The position numbers were made by a program, and so were the translations under genes. A stretch of 64,000 nucleotides of DNA, taken from positions 62,001 through 126,000 of the forward strand of contig JBNKVT010000062.1 in assembly GCA_050299335.1 (NCBI GenBank). The letters are read 5' to 3'. The notes below the pieces were generated by a model. That model ran no database searches. It saw only the letters and a program-made list of their open reading frames with translations, and was not told the DNA's origin. The stretch is from JBNKVT01 sp050299335. Lineage in GTDB: Bacteria; Pseudomonadota; Alphaproteobacteria; Rhodobacterales; Rhodobacteraceae. Shown here in pieces: positions 50,680 to 62,510 of this stretch. Position 1 is the first letter of the stretch, and every line of letters begins with the position of its first letter.

Positions 50680-51675
50680 ATGGAAACCGACCCGATCGCG
50701 CCCTGGCTCGACCGCCTGCGCGGCATGTCGCGGCGGCTCCATGCCCAGATGTGCCTGCAGGAGGCCTGCAACCGGCTGCCCCCCGGCGATCTGACCCGGC
50801 TCTATCTGCGGCTGCGCGACCCGGAATTCGCCTGGCTGCACCCGCATCTCGGTGACGTGGCCCCCTATTTCGGTTTCATGACCGCCCGCCCCCGCCGCAA
50901 GGCCCTGCACCGTCCCCAGTTGGCCGAACTTGCCCCCATCGGCCAGGTGGCCCGCTACGAGACGCCGGGGGTCGCCCCCGGGGACAAGCGGCTTTATATC
51001 TTCTTCAGCGGCCGCGGCGGGCAGTTCTTCGTACCGTTCTCCATGCTGCTCTATCTCCTGCCGCCGGGGCCGAAGGATGTGCTGTCGGTGCGGGCGAATA
51101 TGGCCGGTTTCTTCCTCGACGGGATCGAGGGGCTGGGCCGGACCATCCCCGAGATTTGCGACACGCTCAGGACCCGGTTTGCGACCGGGGCCTACCGGCA
51201 CGTGACCGTTGCGGGGTTTTCGACCAGCGGCTATCACGCCGTCCAGGTGGCGGACGGGATCGGTGCCGACCTCGGCGTCACCTTCGCCGCAAGGCTCCCC
51301 TTTGCCGCCCTGCGCCTGAAACGGTATCAGGAGGCGGGCGTCCCGGCCTATTGCGGTCTTTGTGCCTGTTCGTCGCAGCGGGCGGGACGGCTGGTGAATG
51401 TGCTGCCGGTCAAGGTCGAGTGGGACGTCGCCGCCTCGCGCCGGATCAAGGCCGCCCGCCCGGAGCTGATCCAGTTCCACATGATCCTGCGCCGAAACCA
51501 CAATATCCTCGCCGTCTTGACCCGGGCCCGTACCATCAGGCCCTTCATGCGCATGGTCTTTGCCGAGAACGCCACCATCCTGCGCCTGCTGGCCCCGATC
51601 TCCACCGGCATTGGAACGAGCATCCGCTGGCTCCGGTTCCGGCTCGGCACCCAGGTCCTTCGCAAGCCGCTCTGA
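50680..51675 (+). CDS. unknown alpha/beta-hydrolase-like protein of the P450-ACP cluster
   Basis: I cannot assign a family to this 331-aa protein. A central RLYIFFSGRGGQFFVPFSML is followed by strand-helix pattern VTVAGFSTSGYHAVQVADG, with S181 in a GxSxxG nucleophile-elbow context. This suggests an alpha/beta hydrolase, perhaps a thioesterase that releases the product from the ACP. The C-terminal part is basic and helical (MILRRNHNILAVLTRARTIR). It is coupled to the ACP gene and ends 16 bp before the convergent mutT stop. The function is inferred from context. Confidence 0.65.
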   Translation: METDPIAPWLDRLRGMSRRLHAQMCLQEACNRLPPGDLTRLYLRLRDPEFAWLHPHLGDVAPYFGFMTARPRRKALHRPQLAELAPIGQVARYETPGVAPGDKRLYIFFSGRGGQFFVPFSMLLYLLPPGPKDVLSVRANMAGFFLDGIEGLGRTIPEICDTLRTRFATGAYRHVTVAGFSTSGYHAVQVADGIGADLGVTFAARLPFAALRLKRYQEAGVPAYCGLCACSSQRAGRLVNVLPVKVEWDVAASRRIKAARPELIQFHMILRRNHNILAVLTRARTIRPFMRMVFAENATILRLLAPISTGIGTSIRWLRFRLGTQVLRKPL

Positions 51676-51690
51676 GCGGCCGGCGAGGGG

Positions 51691-52089
51691 TCAGAGCCAG
51701 TCGCGCAGCACCGGGATCAGCGGCAGGTCGGCGGGCGGCATCGGGTAGTCGCGCATGTCGCGCGGGCGGACCCATTTCAGGATCTGGCCTTCACGGGCGC
51801 GCGGTGTGCCCTGCCATTTGCGGCAGGCGAAAAGCGGCATCAGCAGGTGGAAATTCTCGTAGGTGTGCGAGGCGAAGGTGAGGGGGGCCAGACAGCTTTC
51901 CCAGGTGTCGATCCCCAGTTCCTCGTGCAATTCGCGGATAAGTGCGGCCTCGGGCGTCTCGCCTTTCTCGACCTTGCCGCCCGGGAATTCCCAGAGCCCG
52001 GCCATCGGTTTGTCCTCGGGCCGCTGCGCCAAGAGCACCCGCCCGTCAACGTCGATCAGAGCAACCGCCGAGACAAGAACCGTCTTCAA
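51691..52089 (-). CDS. mutT: 8-oxo-dGTP diphosphatase MutT (NUDIX)
   Basis: This 132-aa NUDIX hydrolase sanitises oxidised dGTP. The full Nudix box is present: GGKVEKGETPEAALIRELHE followed by ELGI, at about residues 37-60. The strand AVALIDVDGRVLLAQRP precedes it and WVRPRDMRDYPMPPADLPLI closes the protein. It starts inside the argJ stop (ATGA) and is the third gene of a PPIase-argJ-mutT operon. Confidence 0.9.
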   Translation of the reverse strand: MKTVLVSAVALIDVDGRVLLAQRPEDKPMAGLWEFPGGKVEKGETPEAALIRELHEELGIDTWESCLAPLTFASHTYENFHLLMPLFACRKWQGTPRAREGQILKWVRPRDMRDYPMPPADLPLIPVLRDWL

Positions 52090-53333
52090 GACCGGTAATC
52101 GGCGTTGATCGAGATATAGGTATGGGTCAGGTCGCAGGTCCAGACCGTCGCCTTGCCGTCCCCGACCCCCAGATCGGCGGTAACGACGATCTCGGCGTTC
52201 TTCATGTAGGCCGCCCCGACCTCTTCGCGGTAGTCGGGCGAGACCCAGCCCTTGTCGGCCACCAGCGTCGGGCCGAACCAGATCGACAGCTTGTCGCGAT
52301 CCGCCGGCTCCCCGGCCTTGCCGACCGCCATCACCACCCGGCCCCAGTTCGGGTCCTCGCCGGCAAGGGCGGTCTTGACCAAGGGCGAATTGGCAATCGA
52401 CATCGCGACAATCTTGGCCGAGACATCCGACGCCGCCCCTTCGACCCTCACGGTCACGAACTTCGTCGCCCCCTCGCCATCGCGCACCACCTGATGTGCG
52501 AGGTCCAGCATCACCTGACCGAGGGCCGCCTCGAACGCCTCCATCCGCGGATCACCCGCATCGCGGATCGGGTCCATGTCCGCCTTTCCGGTTGCCGCCA
52601 GCAAGAGCGTGTCCGAGGTCGAGGTGTCGCCGTCGACGGTGATGCAGTTGAAGCTGCGCTCATTGATCCGCGACACAGCGCCCTGCAGGACCTCCTGCGA
52701 AATCGCCGCATCGGTGAAGAGATAAACCAGCATCGTCGCCATATCCGGCGCGATCATGCCCGAGCCCTTGGCAAACCCGGCAATCTTCACATGCGCCCCG
52801 CCGAGACTGACCTCCGTGGCCGCCCCCTTGGCATAGGTGTCTGTGGTCATGATGGCGCGGGCAGCCTCTTCGGCCTTGTCGGGCGACAGCGCGTCCTTCA
52901 ACGCGCCGATCTTCGCCGCGATCCGGTCGGCAGGGAGTTTCTCGCCGATGACCCCGGTCGAAGACATGAAGACATTGCCCGCCGGGATATCCAGCGTCTG
53001 CGCCACGGTTTCGGCAAGCTGGCTCACCGCTTCTTCGCCGCTGCGACCGGTAAAAGCGTTGGAATTCCCCGAGTTTACCAGGATCGCCAGACCCTTCGCA
53101 GGATCGCTCTTGCCGATATGCCGCTCGCACCACAGGACAGGGGCCGAGCGGGTCGCCGAGCGGGTAAATACCCCGGCCATCGCTGACCCCGGTGCTATCT
53201 CTGCCAGCATCACATCGCGGCGGCCCTGGTAGCGCACCCCGGCCTCGACGGTGGCGAAGCGCACGCCGTCGATGACCGGCAGGTCCGGGAAACGCTCCGG
53301 CGCCAGCGGCGAGACATGGGCGATCTTGGCCAA
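52086..53333 (-). CDS. argJ: bifunctional glutamate N-acetyltransferase / amino-acid acetyltransferase ArgJ
   Basis: ArgJ recycles the acetyl group between N-acetylornithine and glutamate and can also start arginine synthesis from acetyl-CoA. The 415-aa precursor has the self-cleavage site with nucleophilic threonine in PDMATMLVYLF, after which alpha and beta chains form. VNSGNSNAFTG near the N-terminus is also diagnostic. It starts two bases after the PPIase stop and overlaps the mutT start by 4 nt. Confidence 0.95.
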   Translation of the reverse strand: MAKIAHVSPLAPERFPDLPVIDGVRFATVEAGVRYQGRRDVMLAEIAPGSAMAGVFTRSATRSAPVLWCERHIGKSDPAKGLAILVNSGNSNAFTGRSGEEAVSQLAETVAQTLDIPAGNVFMSSTGVIGEKLPADRIAAKIGALKDALSPDKAEEAARAIMTTDTYAKGAATEVSLGGAHVKIAGFAKGSGMIAPDMATMLVYLFTDAAISQEVLQGAVSRINERSFNCITVDGDTSTSDTLLLAATGKADMDPIRDAGDPRMEAFEAALGQVMLDLAHQVVRDGEGATKFVTVRVEGAASDVSAKIVAMSIANSPLVKTALAGEDPNWGRVVMAVGKAGEPADRDKLSIWFGPTLVADKGWVSPDYREEVGAAYMKNAEIVVTADLGVGDGKATVWTCDLTHTYISINADYRS

Positions 53334-53335
53334 GT

Positions 53336-54298
53336 TCAGTTCTCCAGCACCGAGAAATCGCTGACCGAGGACACCGGGATCCCCTCGTCCTTCATCTCGA
53401 CCTCGGCGGCCTCGCGCAGCCTTGCCACCTCGGCCTCGACCGCCTGCTGGCGCAGCTGGCCGAGCAACTGGTCGCGGGTTTCCTCCAAGGTCGGCGGCGG
53501 CAGGTCGCGGGTCTCGTTCAGCTTGATCACGTGCCAGCCGAACTGGGTCTGTATCGGGGTCGAGACCGCACCGGTCTCCAACGCAAAGGCCGCCTCCTCG
53601 AATTCCGGCACCATCTGGCCGCGGGTGAACCAGCCCAACTGCCCGCCATTGGGGCCGGACGGTCCGGTGGAATGCTCGGCGGCAAGCGCGGCGAAATCGG
53701 CACCGCCTTCCAGTTCCTCGATCAGAGCCTGCGCCTCTTCCTCGGTCGCCACCAGAATATGCGAGGCATTGACCTCGGTCTGCGGAGCAACGTCGCCAAA
53801 CTGTTCCTCGTAGAGCGCCTCGATCTCGGCTTCGGGGATCTCCTGCCCGGCAATCTCGCCGATGCGGTTCGAGGCGAGAATGGCGCGTCGCTCATTTTCC
53901 AGCGCATAGCGGATCGACGGAGCCAGCGCATCGCCCTCGGGCATGGTTTCGGCCAGGAGATACTGGTCAATCAGCTGCTCCAGAATGCCCTCGAACAGCA
54001 CCTCGTCAGGCACGGAATTGTACTGAGCGGGCAGTTTCTGGCGCAAAAGCACCAGATGGCCGACAGTGATATCGGTCCCGTTCACCGTCGCCAGCACCGT
54101 CGTTCGGTCATACTCCCGCGCCGGGGTTTCTTCCGTGGCGACGTCCGGGGCCGCTTCGGCCTCGGTCGGCTGTTCCTCGATCACCTGTTCTTCGGCGGGA
54201 TCGGCGGCGTCCGAGCCGTCCTGGTCCTGCGCCAGTGCGGTCCAGGGTGCGATCAGGGTTCCGCACAGCAGCGCGGCGGCGATTGTGGTTTTCTGCAT
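53336..54298 (-). CDS. exported peptidylprolyl isomerase, parvulin type
   Basis: This 320-aa periplasmic chaperone/isomerase begins with a signal peptide (MQKTTIAAALLCGTLIAPWTALAQ). An acidic linker and a SurA/PpiD-like helical N-domain follow. The parvulin (rotamase) domain at about residues 175-270 has the conserved NASHILVATEEEAQALIEEL start, SGPNGGQLGWFTRGQMVPEF and QFGWHVIKLNE. Such proteins fold outer-membrane proteins. ATG at 54298 follows AGAGGA. It is divergent from secA, with about 260 bp between the starts, which fits a shared secretion theme. Confidence 0.92.
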   Translation of the reverse strand: MQKTTIAAALLCGTLIAPWTALAQDQDGSDAADPAEEQVIEEQPTEAEAAPDVATEETPAREYDRTTVLATVNGTDITVGHLVLLRQKLPAQYNSVPDEVLFEGILEQLIDQYLLAETMPEGDALAPSIRYALENERRAILASNRIGEIAGQEIPEAEIEALYEEQFGDVAPQTEVNASHILVATEEEAQALIEELEGGADFAALAAEHSTGPSGPNGGQLGWFTRGQMVPEFEEAAFALETGAVSTPIQTQFGWHVIKLNETRDLPPPTLEETRDQLLGQLRQQAVEAEVARLREAAEVEMKDEGIPVSSVSDFSVLEN

Positions 54299-54560
54299 GA
54301 AGTCCTCTTTTGGTTTCCGCGACCCATATCCCACGCGGGCGGCCATTGCCAGCCATGTGTCGGCGCGTCACGTTGACAGGGCCGGGGCAGGCGCTTAAAT
54401 GCCGAGGCGCGACCCCATCCGTGCCGGTTCGGCTTCCCATCCCCTTAGAGATTTCAAAGCGGGCGGACAAGCCGTCTTGCGGAGGCGGGCGAGGTGTCGC
54501 GCAATTGTTATCGCAGCACGGGGAAGCTGCCAGAGGATCGTCGGGAAGGCAGGAGCCACC

Positions 54561-57260
<2,700 letters not shown>

Positions 57261-57588
57261 CCGGCGGCTGAACGCCGAAAAACCACTATTATTTACAGCC
57301 TTCTGGGAATCGGGCCCGGTTTCGGGCCAAGGTCCCGCCTGCCTGCCGAGAATGTACCGCTCCATTCGCTGGCGTTAGGGAATGGCATGCCGGGGACCAC
57401 ATTTGTGCCGCACTGTGTGCCTATATTTGGGGATGAATGCTCGTGTGTTTTCCAAGTGTGGGGAAATGTTGCCTCAAACACGCAATGTCCGAAGACGGAC
57501 ATTTCAGGGGAGTCCGGAATTGGGCGCGTGTAGTAGAATCGGGCAGGTAACGATGTGATGAACACATAGGTATCCGGAGGATTTCGCC
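57261..57588. other. intergenic region between secA and the acidic-linker gene
   Basis: There is no gene here. A 7-bp-stem hairpin, ATGTCCG-AAGA-CGGACAT, lies at 57485-57502, about 90 bp before the next start, and could be an operator or leader structure. A second weak inverted repeat, CCATTC...GAATGG, lies near 57360. Confidence 0.5.
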
Positions 57589-59817
57589 GTGCGCCTCGAT
57601 GACCGCTTTATGACCATAATCACCGCGATCGTGCTGATCGTGGCCGTTGGAGCATTGGTGCAGGGCAACGGCGAGGGCGAAAGCATCCTCGGACCGTCGA
57701 AGAAATTCGCCGCCGTCGAGGACACCTATATCATCCCGGCGGGCAAGGTGCAGCAGCTGGACGTGTTCTCCAACGACAAGAACGTGGACCGGATCGAAGC
57801 CGCCGATCTGGTGATCGTCGACGCGCCGCTCTGCGGCACCGCCCGGCCTTTCAACGGCAAGATCGAGTTCCTCGGCCAGGACAGCTGTGCCGGCACCGTT
57901 TCCCTGACCTATTGCATAGCGTCCGAGGAAGACTGCGAGCCCGCCGTCGTCACCCTCGATATCCGCGAGGTGAACCCGACCGGCTCGACCGCGCAGGTCG
58001 CCCAGGCCCCAGAGCCCGCCGAGGACCAGGAGCGCGAGGTTGCCGAATCCCAGGACCCGGCCTCTGAAGAGATCGTCGAAGAGATCGCGACCGCCGATAT
58101 CCCGGCCGAGGAGGAAGAGCTTGAGGTCGCGCTCGCCCCGCAGGTCGATTACGTGCCCGAGCCGCTGCCGACCCCGACCAATGACGATATCGTCCAGCCC
58201 GAGGAGGCGGTCGAGCAGATCCGCAACCAGCCCGACAGCGCCCCGGATGTCGAGATCGCCTCGACGCTCGATTCCAACGACCATATCTCCACCGAGACGG
58301 CGGAAACAGCCCCGGTCGAGATCGACGCCATTGAAATGGCCGCGCCGAATTTCGGCGCCCAGGAGAACGACATCCAGGTCGCGACGGCGACCATCCGGGC
58401 TCCGCGCCCCGGCAATGCGCCTTCTGGTCTGACCGCCACCGCCGAGGAGATCGCCGAGGAACCGGCCCCGGACGCCCAGCTCCAGGTCACCGAACAGGCC
58501 CAGGTCGCCCAGCCCGAGGCAGATAGCGGCATCTTCGCCAGCATCGCCCAGAGCGACACGCTGCTCGGAGCCACCTTCTCGGCGGCGAAGTCGCTGCTGG
58601 AGCCGACGGCCTCGGTCGATCCGGTCGCCGCCGCCCAGCCGGTGACCTCGCCAGGCCAGACCCAGGCCTCGATCGTCGACAGTTCGGAACTTGTCTCCTC
58701 GGTCGAGACCGAAAACAGCGCCAACACGCCGCTGCCGCGATCCGAAGACCTCCATGTCCCGGCCACGCGGCCCGAGATCGAACTGGCCCTGAACACACCC
58801 GCCACGCTCGATATCGACACCACACCTGCGGCCCCGCCGGTCCGCGAGGAGGTGCTCGAACCCGAGGCAGCGCTGCCCGAGGACGAGACCGAGCAGGCGA
58901 TCATCCAGTTCCTCACCATCGAGGACGAACCCGAGCCGACCCAGCCGGTCGCTGTGGTTCCGGAAACCGGGACCGAAGAGCGCCCGGCGATGATCATCAT
59001 CCAGCCCAATGACAGCGACCAGATCTCGATCCGGCCCCAGGCCGCGCCGGTTGATACGCCGATCGAAAACGCCGCCGTTTCGCCGGAGATCGCCGCGCCG
59101 GCGGCTCAAGAGCCCGTCCTGACATCCACGGTGGCAGGCGACTGCGCTGCCGACATGGCGCTTTCCGCCGTGCCCGGAGCGGAAGTGACGGTGACGATCA
59201 ACTCTCCCTGCCGCGCCGGACAGCCGTTCCGCATCACCCACGAGGCCCTCGAATTCAACGCCGTGCTCGGCGAAGACGGTCAGGCCGATGTGACCTTCCC
59301 GGTCTTCTCCGAACAGGCTGCGGTCACCGTGACCTTCACCGATGGCGCGGGGGTGAGCGACAGCGTCCAGGTGCCCGACATGTTCCGCTTCAACCGGGTG
59401 GCCATTGTCTGGAACAGCCCGGTCGATCTGAATCTCCACGCGCTGGAATACGGCGCCAGCCGCGGTGGCGACGGTCATGTCTGGGCCGGTAGCCCGGGCG
59501 ATTACCGCACCGCGCGACGCGTCGGTGGCGGCTATCTGGTGACGCTGGGTGGCGACAATTTCCTCGCCGGACCCAAGGCCGAGGTCTATTCGGTTCCGAT
59601 CTCGGCCCGGACCCAGAACGGGATCATCAACCTGTCCATCGAAGTCGCCGATCAGGGGGACGTCTGCAATGACCGGATCACCATCCGCTCGCTGCGCTCC
59701 CGTAGCGCGGAATTGTCCATCGACGGCACCGTCGATCTCTCGGTCGGCGATTGCGGCACCAGCGCCAATCTGGTTGTCGAAGACGCCATCCAGGACCTGC
59801 AGATCGCCCGGAACTGA
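57589..59817 (+). CDS. membrane-anchored protein with long acidic linker and C-terminal beta domains
   Basis: I do not recognise this 742-aa protein by name. A single anchor segment (MTIITAIVLIVAVGALV) is followed by a small cysteine-containing domain to about residue 130. Then comes a linker of roughly 370 residues, rich in Glu, Pro, Ala and Gln. The last 230 residues are beta-rich: GAEVTVTINSPCRAGQPFRI, then AIVWNSPVDLNLHALEYG and GDGHVWAGSPGDY. The DLNLHA pattern resembles the DxDLHV core of YfaP/DUF2135-type domains. The GTG start has GGAGG eight bases upstream. The topology suggests a periplasmic protein with a long spacer. Confidence 0.65.
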   Translation: MRLDDRFMTIITAIVLIVAVGALVQGNGEGESILGPSKKFAAVEDTYIIPAGKVQQLDVFSNDKNVDRIEAADLVIVDAPLCGTARPFNGKIEFLGQDSCAGTVSLTYCIASEEDCEPAVVTLDIREVNPTGSTAQVAQAPEPAEDQEREVAESQDPASEEIVEEIATADIPAEEEELEVALAPQVDYVPEPLPTPTNDDIVQPEEAVEQIRNQPDSAPDVEIASTLDSNDHISTETAETAPVEIDAIEMAAPNFGAQENDIQVATATIRAPRPGNAPSGLTATAEEIAEEPAPDAQLQVTEQAQVAQPEADSGIFASIAQSDTLLGATFSAAKSLLEPTASVDPVAAAQPVTSPGQTQASIVDSSELVSSVETENSANTPLPRSEDLHVPATRPEIELALNTPATLDIDTTPAAPPVREEVLEPEAALPEDETEQAIIQFLTIEDEPEPTQPVAVVPETGTEERPAMIIIQPNDSDQISIRPQAAPVDTPIENAAVSPEIAAPAAQEPVLTSTVAGDCAADMALSAVPGAEVTVTINSPCRAGQPFRITHEALEFNAVLGEDGQADVTFPVFSEQAAVTVTFTDGAGVSDSVQVPDMFRFNRVAIVWNSPVDLNLHALEYGASRGGDGHVWAGSPGDYRTARRVGGGYLVTLGGDNFLAGPKAEVYSVPISARTQNGIINLSIEVADQGDVCNDRITIRSLRSRSAELSIDGTVDLSVGDCGTSANLVVEDAIQDLQIARN

Positions 59818-59849
59818 CCCGCTCCGTCTCCGACCCGCATCCGGCGCCA

Positions 59850-59895
59850 CCGAAGTCTTTCAAAGACTTCGGCCGCTTTCTTTGCAAGAAAGCGG
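59850..59895. terminator. tandem perfect hairpins between convergent genes
   Basis: CCGAAGTCTTT-C-AAAGACTTCGG (59850-59872, 11-bp arms) is followed directly by CCGCTTTCTT-TGC-AAGAAAGCGG (59873-59895, 10-bp arms). They occupy the gap between the convergent acidic-linker and dehydratase genes, so a bidirectional terminator is likely. Confidence 0.7.
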
Positions 59896-59928
59896 TGCGT
59901 CGCGGAAACTGCCGGGACGTTTTTCCCG

Positions 59929-61701
59929 TCAGTGATTATGCCGCGGCACCGTCTTGCGTACCTTCTGGTATTTCAGCGCCAGATCGATGCAGCCTCCCTG
60001 GGCCAGCTGCCCGGCATGGTTCCGCGCAATCTCCTGCCAGGGCGTCTCCGACGCTCGAATCTCGCTGACACCCGCCGCCTTGCGCGCCTCCCATTCCGCC
60101 GCGTCGACCAGCGCATTGCACGTCCCCGCATTGAGATCGACCCGGATCCGGTCCCCGGTCCTCAGAAACGCCAGCCCGCCGCCGACCGCCGCCTCCGGCG
60201 AGGCATTCAGAATCGAAGGGCTGTCAGCTGTCCCCGACTGCCGCCCGTCGCCGATAGTCGGCAGCGACAGGATCCCGCGTTTGATCAGCTCGTCAGGCGG
60301 CTGCATGTTCACCACCTCCGCCGAACCCGGCCAGCCGATCGGGCCGCAATAGCGGATCACCAGAATGCAGTTTTCGTCGATTTCCAGGGCCGGATCATTG
60401 ATCCGGTCGTGGTAATCCTCGCCTCCCTCGAAGACGATCGCCCGTCCCTCGAAAGCGCCTTCGTCGCCCGGCGTCGACAGATAGCGGTCGCGGAATTCCT
60501 TCGAGATCACCGAGGTCTTCATGATCGCGGTATCGAACAGATTGCCGCTCATCACCACGAAACCGGCCTTCTCGGCCAGCGGCTGCCCGTATGGCAGGAT
60601 CACATCGCGGTTCACGCTCTCGCATCCTTCGAGATTGGCAAACATCCCCTGCCCGGTCACCGTCAGCGTGTCGTTGAGCTTCCCGGCCTCGCGCAACTCC
60701 CACATCACCGCCGGCACGCCCCCGGCGCGGAAGTAGCCCTCGCCCAGATATTTCCCCGCCGGCTGCACATTGGCCAGAAGCGGGATGTCATGGCCGTGGA
60801 CCTGCCAGTCTGACGGTTTCAGCTCGACCCCGATATGGGCTGCGATCGCATTGATATGCGGCTGGGCATTCGTCGACCCGCCAATCGCCGAATTGGTGGC
60901 AATCGCGTTCAGAAACGCCGCGCGGGTCAGGATATCCGACGGTTTCAGGTCCTCATGGGCCATCTCGACGATCCGCTTGCCGGTCCGATAGGCCATATCC
61001 GAGCGCTCGCGATAGGGGGCCGGGATCGCGGCACATCCCGTCAGCGACATGCCCAGAGCCTCCGCCAGCCCGTTCATCGTCGAGGCGGTGCCCATCGTGT
61101 TGCAATGTCCCATCGACGGCACCGAGCCCGAGGCGGCCTCGAAGAACTGCTGCTCGGTCACCTCGCCCGCCGCCAGCCGCCGCCGCATCCGCCAGATCGC
61201 GGTCCCGGAACCGACCAGTTCGTCGCCCTCGAAATACCCGTCCAGCGACGGCCCGCCCGACAGCACGATCGCCGGCAGGTCCATGGTCGCCGCCGCCATC
61301 AGCAGTGCGGGTGTGGTCTTGTCGCAGCCGGTGGTCAGCACCACCGCGTCGATGGGATAGCCATGCAGCACCTCGACCAGCGACAGATAGGTCAGGTTCC
61401 GGTCCAGCGCCGCCGTCGGCCGCTTGCCGGTCTCCTGAATGGGATGGACCGGAAACTCCATCGGGATGCCGCCCGCCTCGCGGATGCCTTCCTTGACCCT
61501 CAGGGCCAGGTCCATGTGGATGCGGTTGCAGGGTGCCAGGTCCGAGCCGGTCTGCGCGATGCCGATGATCGGCTTGCCCGAGCGCAGCTCCTCCAGCGAA
61601 TAGCGCCAGCCCAGATATTTCTCCATATAGAGCGCCACCATGTCCGGGCGGTGCTTGTCGTCGAACCATTCCGACGAACGGAAGCGGCGTGTCTCAGTCA
61701 C
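59929..61701 (-). CDS. IlvD/Edd family dehydratase (sugar-acid dehydratase type)
   Basis: This 590-aa Fe-S dehydratase has cluster cysteines at C58 (APCNR), C126 (TTGCDKTT) and C200 (GHCNTMGTAS), and the conserved block GGSTNAQPHINAIA. The spacing and length fit the branch that includes L-arabinonate and related aldonate dehydratases rather than the housekeeping dihydroxyacid dehydratase of branched-chain synthesis; substrate assignment is inferred. The GTG start at 61701 has GGGAGG six bases upstream; the extended frame to 61923 lies in non-coding sequence. No sugar-transport genes are adjacent. Confidence 0.85.
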   Translation of the reverse strand: MTETRRFRSSEWFDDKHRPDMVALYMEKYLGWRYSLEELRSGKPIIGIAQTGSDLAPCNRIHMDLALRVKEGIREAGGIPMEFPVHPIQETGKRPTAALDRNLTYLSLVEVLHGYPIDAVVLTTGCDKTTPALLMAAATMDLPAIVLSGGPSLDGYFEGDELVGSGTAIWRMRRRLAAGEVTEQQFFEAASGSVPSMGHCNTMGTASTMNGLAEALGMSLTGCAAIPAPYRERSDMAYRTGKRIVEMAHEDLKPSDILTRAAFLNAIATNSAIGGSTNAQPHINAIAAHIGVELKPSDWQVHGHDIPLLANVQPAGKYLGEGYFRAGGVPAVMWELREAGKLNDTLTVTGQGMFANLEGCESVNRDVILPYGQPLAEKAGFVVMSGNLFDTAIMKTSVISKEFRDRYLSTPGDEGAFEGRAIVFEGGEDYHDRINDPALEIDENCILVIRYCGPIGWPGSAEVVNMQPPDELIKRGILSLPTIGDGRQSGTADSPSILNASPEAAVGGGLAFLRTGDRIRVDLNAGTCNALVDAAEWEARKAAGVSEIRASETPWQEIARNHAGQLAQGGCIDLALKYQKVRKTVPRHNH

Positions 61702-62021
61702 TGTATCCTCCCTCACCGCCCCGGGGCGGCTGATATCACAGCCATATAGCGTCAGCCGGGATGGAGAGAAAAGAGGCGATTTGCCAAACCGGCTGGCCCG
61801 GCGAAGGACCAAATGCCGCCCCGCCCGGGCCAAGGCCGGCACCACTGCCGGCCAGGGCGCCCGGGAAGGACAGGTCAGCGCCGGCCAACCATCCTGCCGC
61901 ACAGGCTGACGACCGGCACCCACCCAGCTGCCAAGATTTTACCCAGATTGAGGACAAACCCCGCCACGATTGCGGTTCATGCTGCGACGAATACCGGGGG
62001 GAAAACGTAGAGGGTCAGACA
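61702..62021. other. intergenic region without a gene
   Basis: This is the divergent promoter region for the dehydratase and the small membrane gene. A short dyad, GGCTG-ATATCA-CAGCC, lies at about 61729-61744 in the dehydratase promoter area and could be an operator for a sugar-acid regulator. No open frame looks genuine. Confidence 0.5.
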
Positions 62022-62261
62022 ATGAACGCTCAGGCAATCGCACAACGCAACCGGCTCGCGGTCACCCGCCTGATGCCCATGCCCGAGCACCCGTTGCCCG
62101 CCCCGCGCAACCGCGCCCTGTCGATCAATGCCGCACTGATCTTCATCCTCGGTGCTACCCTTGTCGTCTGGACCACCCGGCAGAATCTGCTCGAGACGTT
62201 CGCCGCTTATTATCTCCTCGGCATGTCCACCCTCTACGTCGTGACCCGCAGGGCACGCTGA
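62022..62261 (+). CDS. small membrane protein, 79 aa
   Basis: I do not recognise this protein. It has a short polar N-terminus (MNAQAIAQRNRLAVTRLM) and two hydrophobic segments, INAALIFILGATLVVWTTR and ETFAAYYLLGMSTLYVVTR, which suggest a hairpin in the inner membrane. The ATG at 62022 follows GAGGGTC. It is a lone gene ahead of the aminotransferase. Confidence 0.6.
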   Translation: MNAQAIAQRNRLAVTRLMPMPEHPLPAPRNRALSINAALIFILGATLVVWTTRQNLLETFAAYYLLGMSTLYVVTRRAR

Positions 62262-62510
62262 GCGACGCCAACGCGGCCCGTTCAGACCCCGACACGCCAA
62301 GATAATCCCCAAGATCATTCTCTGCGACTCCGCGCCAGACCCGCCGCTGCCCGTCTGCCACCGCCATCGTGCCGGGCCACACGCAATTTCCGCGCATCCC
62401 CACCTGTCTCGACTCCCCGCAAACCACCCGCACCAAGCCGGATTTTCTCCTTCCCTCGGTACCTCCGCCCGCCTATGGTCTCGCCGCCATTCAACACAGG
62501 TCACCGCCCC

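Noticed and set aside
57263..57285. terminator hairpin after secA
   Set aside because: A CGGCG/CGCCG stem is present but is followed by an A tract rather than a T tract on the coding strand, so it does not fit an intrinsic terminator for secA.
57421..59850. an 809-codon minus-strand frame opposite the acidic-linker gene
   Set aside because: The plus frame has a ribosome site, an anchor segment and structured ends; the minus frame is Gly/Arg/Asp-rich noise typical of antisense reading.
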